From assembly GCF_012976305.1 (NCBI RefSeq), contig NZ_JABDSR010000009.1, positions 37,573 to 101,572 on the forward strand: a stretch of DNA of 64,000 nucleotides, read 5' to 3'. Below the pieces are notes generated by a model that was not told where the DNA came from, made no database searches, and saw only the letters and a list, made by a program, of their open reading frames with translations. Positions 57,761-64,000 of this stretch are shown piece after piece (the stretch's first letter is position 1; every line of letters begins with the position of its first letter). This DNA comes from Peptoniphilus faecalis (GTDB lineage Bacteria; Bacillota; Clostridia; Tissierellales; Peptoniphilaceae). The translations under genes were made by a program, and so were the position numbers.

Positions 57761-60125
57761 TTCTTTTAATAGAGCATCAAAAACTTTGGAGTTTGACAAA
57801 GTTTTAGGTGAACTTAAAAAACTTGCTAGTGCAAGTATTACAAATGAATATATCGAAAGCGTGGAAATTTCCACGGATTTTAATGAGGTAAAGGAAAGGC
57901 TTAACGAAACTAACGAGGCTCTTAAATTAACTTTAGCAAAGGGAGAACCTCAGCTTTTTGGCATTGTAAACATAAAAGATATTATTAAGCGTGTTGAAAT
58001 TGGTGGGGCTCTTTCTGCTGAGGCACTTTTAAAGGTTTCGGACTTTTTAAGAGTGTCAAGGGGATTGAAGACTTATCTTAAGAAGGATTCAAATAGCGGA
58101 GAAGAAATAAGATTAAATTACATCGACAAATTAATCGAAGATTTGTACACAGAAAAAAGCCTCGAAGATGAAATAAATTCAAAAATTATTTCTGAAGAAG
58201 AAATTGCCGACGACGCTTCTCGTGAATTGCTTAGAATTAGAAGAGGTATTGCAGCAAAAAAGGATTCTATAAAAAATAAATTAAATGGAATTTTAAGCTC
58301 CCACGCAGATTTTTTACAAGATGCTCTTGTTACTCTTCGCGATGGAAGATATGTTGTACCAGTAAAAATTGAGAATAAATCTAGAGTAAAAGGTCTGGTT
58401 CACGATATATCTGGCAGTGGTCAAACTGCATACATTGAACCAATGGCAGTTGTTGATGCAAACAATGAACTTAAAGAACTTTATGTAAAAGAAAATATTG
58501 AAATTGAAAAAATACTTAGAGAATTATCAGAATTAGTTGCAAATTCTGCCGAAGATATTAAATCTAATCAAGACAAATTGATTGAATTAGATTTTATTTT
58601 TGCAAAGGCGAAACTTGCCATAAATTATCGGGCAAATATGCCAAAGATAAACAACGAAGGAAGAATTAATTTAGTAAGTGCTTACCATCCTTTCTTAGAT
58701 AGGAAAACTGCAGTTCCTATTGACATAAATCTCGGGATTGATTTTTCTTCGCTAATTATTACAGGACCTAACACTGGAGGTAAGACTGTAAGCTTAAAGA
58801 CAGTTGGACTTCTTTCACTTATGACGCAGTATGGACTTCTAATTCCAGCAGAAGAATCCTCTGAAATTGCAGTTTTTGAAAAAGTTTTTGCAGACATTGG
58901 AGACGAACAGTCAATTGAGCAGTCGTTATCAACTTTTTCATCTCACATGGTAAACATTGTTTATATTTTAAAAAATGTGACGAGAAACTCTCTTGTCCTA
59001 TTTGACGAATTAGGTGCAGGAACTGATCCAACAGAGGGTGCGGCACTTGCTAGGGCAATAATGGAATTTATGCTAGAGAAAAATATTAGATGTATCTCCA
59101 CAACTCACTACAATCAATTAAAGGTCTATGCACTTACAACAAAGGGTGTTGCCAATGCGAGTATGGAGTTTGATGTTGATAGTCTTTCTCCAACTTATAG
59201 ACTTTTAATCGGCGTTCCGGGCAAGTCTAATGCCTTTGAAATTTCACGAAGACTTGGACTTCCAGATGAAATTATAGATAAATCAAAAAAACTTTTAAGT
59301 TCAGAGAATATTGAATTTGAAAGCGTCTTGCAGTCAATTGACGAAGACAGAACTAAAATAAGAGAATATAAGGAAGAACTTGAGAGAGAAAGAACCGACT
59401 TAGAAAAGGAAAACAAAAGATTACAGTCTAAGATTAAAAGCTTAGAGGATCAAAAAGAAAAAATCTTGGAAAAATCTCGCGAAGAAGCAAAAAGACTGCT
59501 TCTAAATGCAAAAGAAAATGTAGATATAATTTTATCTGAAATAAATGAAGTTAGAGACAATATTAGTTCTGAAAATTCAAAGAGAATTCAAGAAGCACAA
59601 GATCTTTTGCGTGAAAGCTTAAAAAATTCTAGAAATAATTCTGAAATCGAAATAAAAAAAGCAGCCAACCCTATTAGAGAGATAAAAGTTGGCGATAAAG
59701 TTAGGACATCTCTCGGGAATATAGCCACAGTAGTTGAACTTCCTGATAACAAAGGAAATGTATTAGTTCAGTCTGGCATTATGAAAATGAAAATGCCTAA
59801 GGAAAGTTTAACGAGAATAGATGTGCAAGAAGATACTACTAAGCACAATACTAGAAAAATACTTAAAAACAAAGCATCAAATATTAGTAGTGAAATAGAC
59901 ATTAGAGGCAAAAATTTTGAAGACGCACGAGATATTGTGGACAAATATTTAGATGATGCCTATCTTTCTGGATTAAAATCAGTTAGAATAATTCATGGAA
60001 AGGGCACAGGTGTCCTTAGACAAAAGTTACGAGGACATTTTAGAAATATAAAAACTGTCAAATCTTTTAAAGATGCAGAGTACAATGAAGGTGGCGACGG
60101 AGTCACTGTGGTAACATTAAAATAA
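57753..60125 (+). CDS. mutS2: Endonuclease MutS2
   Basis: A 790-residue MutS-family ATPase with a C-terminal Smr nuclease domain; in Firmicutes MutS2 acts on recombination intermediates and on collided ribosomes. Walker A GPNTGGKT near residue 335, LVLFDELGAGTDPTEGAAL (Walker B), a long coiled coil (about 510-620), a KOW-like segment (IKVGDKVRTSLGNIATVVELPD), and Smr motifs EIDIRGKNFEDA and IIHGKGTGVLRQKLR. I prefer the GTG at 57753 to the TTG at 57747 because it is better spaced from the GGGGG site. It overlaps the U32 gene by 8 bases. Confidence 0.95.
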   Translation: MDNSFNRASKTLEFDKVLGELKKLASASITNEYIESVEISTDFNEVKERLNETNEALKLTLAKGEPQLFGIVNIKDIIKRVEIGGALSAEALLKVSDFLRVSRGLKTYLKKDSNSGEEIRLNYIDKLIEDLYTEKSLEDEINSKIISEEEIADDASRELLRIRRGIAAKKDSIKNKLNGILSSHADFLQDALVTLRDGRYVVPVKIENKSRVKGLVHDISGSGQTAYIEPMAVVDANNELKELYVKENIEIEKILRELSELVANSAEDIKSNQDKLIELDFIFAKAKLAINYRANMPKINNEGRINLVSAYHPFLDRKTAVPIDINLGIDFSSLIITGPNTGGKTVSLKTVGLLSLMTQYGLLIPAEESSEIAVFEKVFADIGDEQSIEQSLSTFSSHMVNIVYILKNVTRNSLVLFDELGAGTDPTEGAALARAIMEFMLEKNIRCISTTHYNQLKVYALTTKGVANASMEFDVDSLSPTYRLLIGVPGKSNAFEISRRLGLPDEIIDKSKKLLSSENIEFESVLQSIDEDRTKIREYKEELERERTDLEKENKRLQSKIKSLEDQKEKILEKSREEAKRLLLNAKENVDIILSEINEVRDNISSENSKRIQEAQDLLRESLKNSRNNSEIEIKKAANPIREIKVGDKVRTSLGNIATVVELPDNKGNVLVQSGIMKMKMPKESLTRIDVQEDTTKHNTRKILKNKASNISSEIDIRGKNFEDARDIVDKYLDDAYLSGLKSVRIIHGKGTGVLRQKLRGHFRNIKTVKSFKDAEYNEGGDGVTVVTLK

Positions 60126-60134
60126 GGAGTCAAG

Positions 60135-61844
60135 ATGATAAATTTTAGAGAAGAAATAATAAAAATACTTGATGAAAAAGTTGAAAGTTTAGAGCCAAAG
60201 GAAATTGACAAAATGATAGAAGTTCCACCAAATTATGAACTTGGCGACTTTGCTTTCCCAGTTTTTAGTTTGGCAAAAATTTACAGAAAAAACCCTGCTG
60301 TGATTGCAGAAGAACTTGCAGCAGAAATTAATTCAAAATATTTTGAAAAGATTGAAAACAAAAATGCTTACTTAAACTTTTATATCAACAAAAGTATTTT
60401 AACTGGAGAAATTTTAAAGGAAAGTGTTGAAAAAAGAGAGGACTTTGGCAAGGAAAATTACGGAGAAAATAAAAATGTAGTTGTGGAATATTCCTCTACA
60501 AATATTGCCAAGCCTTTTCACATCGGTCACATTAGATCTACTGTAATAGGCGATTCGCTAAAGAGAATTTACAAATTTTTAGGCTTTAATACTATTGCCA
60601 TAAATCACTTAGGCGATTATGGAACTCAATTTGGAATGTTAATCTACGCATATAAAACATGGGGGAGTAAGGAAGCAATTGAAAAGGATCCAATTAACGA
60701 ACTCTTAAAATTATATGTAAAAGTCAATGCAGTTTGTGAAGAAGACCAAGAAGTCAAAGACGAATGTAGATATTGGTTTAAAGAACTTGAGAATGGAAAT
60801 GAAGAAGCTGTAGAAATCTGGAAATGGTTTAAAGAGGTTTCCCTCAAAGAATTTAATAGGGTTTATGATATGCTCGACATTCAGTTTGATTCTTACAATG
60901 GAGAATCCTTCTATTCAGACAAAATGCCTGCATTAATAGAAGAATTGCGCGAAAGAAATGTGCTTGAAGAATCAGAAGGTGCTGAAGTTATTAACTTAGA
61001 TGAATATAATCTTCCGCCAGCAATAGTTGTAAAAAGTGATGGAACGACAATTTATTTTACAAGAGATTTAGCAGCGGCAAAATATAGACACGAAAATTAC
61101 AAACCTTACAAAAATATCTATGTAGTTGGAAGTCAACAAAGTCTTCACTTTAAACAGCTTAAAGCTGCACTAAAAAAAGCAGGTTTCGATTGGTATGACG
61201 AGATAATTCACGTTCCTTTTGGAATGGTTTCACTTGAGGACGGAACACTCTCCACGAGAAGAGGAAAGGTAGTTTATCTTGAAGATGTTTTAAACAAAGC
61301 TACGGATAAAGTTCGTGAAATTTTAAATGATAGAGAAAAAGAACAAAATCAAAAGATAGAAAATAAAGAAGAACTGGCACAAACAGTTGGAATAGGCGCA
61401 ATTAAATTTCAAGAATTATTCAATGGAAGAATTAAGGATTACACATTTAATTGGGATAAAACCTTATCCTTTGAAGGCGAAACTGGTCCCTATGTACAAT
61501 ATGTTCACGCTAGGATTTGTTCATTATTAAAGAAGGGCAACTTCGACATAAATAATGAAATAGACGCAACTCTTCTAACAGAAGAAAGCGAAATAAATAT
61601 AATTAGAAGTCTTTACAACTTCACTAATATAGTAGAAGATGCTTGTGAAAAATGCGAGCCATATTTTATAACAAGATACACAGTTGAACTTGCAAAGAAC
61701 TTCAACAAATTTTATAATCAAACACAAATTCTAGTCGATGATGAAAAATTAAAGAACACAAGACTTTTACTTTGTTACACAGTTAAAAATGTAATAGCAA
61801 CAGGACTATATCTTCTTGGAATAAAAGCACCAGAAAAGATGTGA
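60135..61844 (+). CDS. argS: Arginine-tRNA ligase
   Basis: A 569-residue class I synthetase. The N-terminal additional domain covers about 1-110. The HIGH motif is FHIGHIRS near residue 135, the KMSKS region is replaced by LSTRRGK, as is usual for many ArgRS, and the anticodon-binding domain contains SFEGETGPYVQYVHARICSL. AAGGAG lies before the ATG. It follows mutS2 by 9 bases. No T-box precedes it. Confidence 0.97.
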   Translation: MINFREEIIKILDEKVESLEPKEIDKMIEVPPNYELGDFAFPVFSLAKIYRKNPAVIAEELAAEINSKYFEKIENKNAYLNFYINKSILTGEILKESVEKREDFGKENYGENKNVVVEYSSTNIAKPFHIGHIRSTVIGDSLKRIYKFLGFNTIAINHLGDYGTQFGMLIYAYKTWGSKEAIEKDPINELLKLYVKVNAVCEEDQEVKDECRYWFKELENGNEEAVEIWKWFKEVSLKEFNRVYDMLDIQFDSYNGESFYSDKMPALIEELRERNVLEESEGAEVINLDEYNLPPAIVVKSDGTTIYFTRDLAAAKYRHENYKPYKNIYVVGSQQSLHFKQLKAALKKAGFDWYDEIIHVPFGMVSLEDGTLSTRRGKVVYLEDVLNKATDKVREILNDREKEQNQKIENKEELAQTVGIGAIKFQELFNGRIKDYTFNWDKTLSFEGETGPYVQYVHARICSLLKKGNFDINNEIDATLLTEESEINIIRSLYNFTNIVEDACEKCEPYFITRYTVELAKNFNKFYNQTQILVDDEKLKNTRLLLCYTVKNVIATGLYLLGIKAPEKM

Positions 61845-61848
61845 TTAA

Positions 61849-62622
61849 ATGAATTTTTTTGAAGATTTAAAATTAGTTTACACAAAGGCAATTAAAGACA
61901 CCTTTGTAAAAATAAAAGCTTCGCCAATAATTTTAATACTTCCATTTATCTATGGAATTATTTATGCAATAGGATTATTTTTAATTAGTAATTTACTTGC
62001 ACAAACTATAGGTGGACTAGTGGGCTTTGTAATTCCACTATTGACATCCTTAATTTTATCGAGTTACTTTTCAATATTGAGTGATTTAATTTATTATAAC
62101 AGAATAAGTTTTAGGAATTTTAAAAACACCTTTATGGCATACTTTGCATCAATTTACTCAATATATTTTATATTGATGATAATATCCTTTTTACTTCCAG
62201 CTTTTGGAAGAAATCAAGGCATTTATTTAATAGTATCTGCTGCGATAACTATTGCATTAAATCCAATAGCAGAGTCCATCTATATAAGTGGAGATTATTA
62301 CACAAGCGCCTACATTAATTCCTTTGAATTTATTAAAGAAAATTTAATTCTTTGGACACTTCCATATTTAATATATTTAGTAATTCTTAACATGTTTGGA
62401 TTTAATTTTTTCTTAATGATTACATCAAATAGCATAGTAGATATTCCTCTTGGAGAAAATCTTATAAATGGACTTAATTATTTAAATCCTTTGGATCCTT
62501 ACAATTTAAAAATTCTACTTGCAAGCATAATAACAGCAGTTTATGCAGTATTTAGAGGTAATTTATATAGAATTTTAAAGGGCTCAACTAGGAGAAAAAG
62601 AGCTTACATGGGAGAACTTTAA
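61849..62622 (+). CDS. Membrane protein of unknown function
   Basis: A 257-residue protein with about six hydrophobic helices: ILILPFIYGIIYAIGLFLI, IGGLVGFVIPLLTSLILSSYF, IYFILMIISFLLPAF, YLIVSAAITIALNPIAESIY and others. It has a soluble N-terminal stretch and a basic C-terminus (RGNLYRILKGSTRRKRAYMGEL). I do not recognise a family with confidence. It is coupled to the TPR gene by a one-base stop/start overlap and follows argS by 4 bases, so all three are one transcript. Confidence 0.75.
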   Translation: MNFFEDLKLVYTKAIKDTFVKIKASPIILILPFIYGIIYAIGLFLISNLLAQTIGGLVGFVIPLLTSLILSSYFSILSDLIYYNRISFRNFKNTFMAYFASIYSIYFILMIISFLLPAFGRNQGIYLIVSAAITIALNPIAESIYISGDYYTSAYINSFEFIKENLILWTLPYLIYLVILNMFGFNFFLMITSNSIVDIPLGENLINGLNYLNPLDPYNLKILLASIITAVYAVFRGNLYRILKGSTRRKRAYMGEL

Positions 62623-63740
62623 TGGAAAATCTTTTTAGAAAAGAAATAAAGGAAAAATTAAAAAATATAGTTTTTATAGAACTAAAAAAAGAATACCAAC
62701 TGGGAGAATTAAAACTTCCCGTTGGTTTCTCTTTACCCATAAAACTAGATTATATTATAGAAGGAATAAAGAGTAAAGAATTAGAAGAAAAGATAAATTT
62801 AGAAAAAATTGTAGAAGCGATGATTTATCTCTTTGGAATAGATCCTGAATTTAAGTATAATAAAAAATATAAAGAAATACTAAAAAAATTAAATATAAAT
62901 CTAAAAAATTATGCAATGCACAAAGCATTTATAAATCAAGAAAAAAGCCCTTTGGATTCTTACATTTTTTTAAGAGGATGTGAAGAATTAATTGGCAAAG
63001 ATGTAGACATAATTTTTAAAAAAGCAAATATTTTAGAATCACTTTATAATAAAAACAAAGAAGAACCTGAAAAAAGTGAAAAACTAATAAATATAATTAT
63101 AAAAAAGTATAATGAAGTTTTAAATTTAGATGAAAAGTACAGCCTTGCCTATTATAGGCTTGCATACATCAATCTAGCATTACAAAAATATATAAAGGCA
63201 AATATGTACTTTGAAAAATTTATAAATTTATCAGATAACGAAGAATTAAAAGACGAAGTCAGAAAAGAAATAGAAATAATAAGAGACTATGTAAATTTTG
63301 ACTCAGCAAAAACCTACTTGTCCTATGGCGAATACAACAAAGCACTAAACTTATTAAAAGACATTTCTCAAAATTTTAATAAAGATGAAAGCTTTTATTA
63401 TGTATTTGCAATAACATTTTATAACTTAGGTGACCTAGAAAGAGCAGAAGAGTATGCAAGACTATCAGTTGATAAAAAAGTATTAGAAGAAAATATAAAC
63501 TTACTATCAACACTTTATGCAACGGAAAATAAATTTGATGAAGCAATAGAAATTTTAAAAATGGGACTTTTAGAAAAAGAAAACAGTTATCCACTAAATT
63601 ATAATTTGGGAATAATATATTTGAACAAAAAAGAAAGTGGAAAAGGAATAGAATATTTAGAAAAAGCCAACAAATTAAATCCTAACAAAGAATTAGAAAA
63701 ATTCATAAAAAACTTAAAAGAAAGTATTGACACTAAATAA
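62622..63740 (+). CDS. Tetratricopeptide repeat protein
   Basis: A 372-residue soluble protein with TPR units in the C-terminal two thirds, for example NEVLNLDEKYSLAYYRLAYI, KANMYFEKFINLSDN, YFVFAITFYNLGDLERAEEYARLSV-type and FDEAIEILKMGLLEKENSYPLNYNLGIIYLNKKESGKGIEYLEKANKLNP segments (each named by its helices, not as one motif). The N-terminal 150 residues are helical with no known domain. Probably a scaffold acting with the membrane protein before it. Confidence 0.8.
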   Translation: MENLFRKEIKEKLKNIVFIELKKEYQLGELKLPVGFSLPIKLDYIIEGIKSKELEEKINLEKIVEAMIYLFGIDPEFKYNKKYKEILKKLNINLKNYAMHKAFINQEKSPLDSYIFLRGCEELIGKDVDIIFKKANILESLYNKNKEEPEKSEKLINIIIKKYNEVLNLDEKYSLAYYRLAYINLALQKYIKANMYFEKFINLSDNEELKDEVRKEIEIIRDYVNFDSAKTYLSYGEYNKALNLLKDISQNFNKDESFYYVFAITFYNLGDLERAEEYARLSVDKKVLEENINLLSTLYATENKFDEAIEILKMGLLEKENSYPLNYNLGIIYLNKKESGKGIEYLEKANKLNPNKELEKFIKNLKESIDTK

Positions 63741-63746
63741 AAACCA

Positions 63747-63761
63747 TTGTATACTATACAA
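63747..63761 (+). repeat. Short palindrome after the TPR gene
   Basis: TTGTATA-C-TATACAA, a perfect 7+7 inverted repeat 7 bases past the stop. There is no T run, so it is not a clear terminator; a weak hairpin GTTGTC/GGCAGC follows. Confidence 0.45.
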
Positions 63762-63825
63762 GTTGTCTTATGAGGCAGCCTTCTTAAAAACCAAGTAAAA
63801 TAATTAAAAAAATTGTAAAATTTGC

Positions 63826-63854
63826 TTGACAAAGATTTTTTAAGAAGTTATAAT
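63826..63854 (+). promoter_or_regulatory. Consensus promoter, probably of an rRNA operon
   Basis: TTGACA (63826-63831), a 17-base spacer and TATAAT (63849-63854), a perfect sigma-A consensus and the strongest promoter in the window. Confidence 0.85.
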
Positions 63855-63860
63855 AAATAA

Positions 63861-64000
63861 GCTACTTCAAAAGAGTAGCAAGAAACATGATAATTAAATA
63901 GTGTGAAGATAAAAGATTCATAAAGAATCAAGATTCGTAAAAGAATCACAAAGCAAACCAGAAATTCGTTTAGTTGAAAAAACAAATGAGTCATACAAAT
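63861..64000 (+). other. Probable rRNA operon leader (16S would begin beyond the window)
   Basis: No coding frame. After the promoter come GCTACTTCAAAAGAGTAGC (a hairpin), AATTAAATAGTGTGAAG, and several short AAAGATTC/GAATC repeats, in the style of pre-16S leaders of Clostridia. The 16S start itself is not in the window, so this is inference. Confidence 0.5.

Noticed and set aside
1..64000. CRISPR array or phage-defence island
   Set aside because: No regularly spaced direct repeats of suitable length and no cas, restriction or toxin-antitoxin genes were seen.

Overview
The window is AT-rich, densely packed bacterial DNA with short leaders, GGAGG-type ribosome binding sites and frequent ATG/GTG/TTG starts. 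The L21-Prp-L27-Obg-YhbY-NadD-YqeK-LCP-RsfS gene order, a T-box in front of thrS, the N-terminally extended L27 with its Prp protease, and the general protein style point to a low-GC Gram-positive anaerobe. My best guess is Tissierellia/Peptoniphilaceae, but the genus cannot be fixed by reading.

Layout. 1-13.3 kb is core genome: Ktr potassium uptake, a DUF3048 lipoprotein, a TrmH-type methyltransferase, a minus-strand pair of unknown genes (4.3-5.3 kb), T-box/thrS, then the rplU-to-ridA block. 13.3-14.9 kb is an IS110-family element whose transposase carries one in-frame TAA; its left flank folds like a bridge-RNA locus. 15.0-20.6 kb is sugar-acid module A: a PTS EIIC-only permease, an amidohydrolase, a DapA-family aldolase, a split UxaA-type dehydratase and an IclR regulator. 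20.6-35.9 kb is a molybdenum region: a three-subunit molybdenum hydroxylase, a HAL/PAL-fold lyase that has lost the Ala-Ser-Gly triad needed for the MIO cofactor, a BCCT betaine transporter, a GntR regulator, an XdhC maturation factor, molybdenum cofactor genes and a ModABC molybdate importer. 36-38 kb holds a rhodanese and a DEAD-box helicase. 38.2-47.6 kb is sugar-acid module B, which closely matches a non-phosphorylating L-fucose pathway. 47.7-63.7 kb is housekeeping: polA, coaE, tRNA-Trp, pheST, zapA, a U32 peptidase, mutS2, argS, a membrane protein and a TPR protein. The window ends in a consensus promoter that probably opens an rRNA operon.

How it works together. The most interesting part is 21.0-35.9 kb. 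A MIO-less HAL homologue beside a betaine-type transporter is what I would expect for an ergothionase, which removes trimethylamine from ergothioneine; the molybdenum hydroxylase would act on a later or related heteroaromatic, and the genes downstream supply its cofactor and metal. This assignment is inference. Modules A and B share three homologous enzymes (dehydratase small and large subunits, aldolase) and related IclR regulators with nearly the same recognition helix. A 10-bp element just downstream of the predicted start site of each module is identical in inverted orientation, which suggests one operator family.
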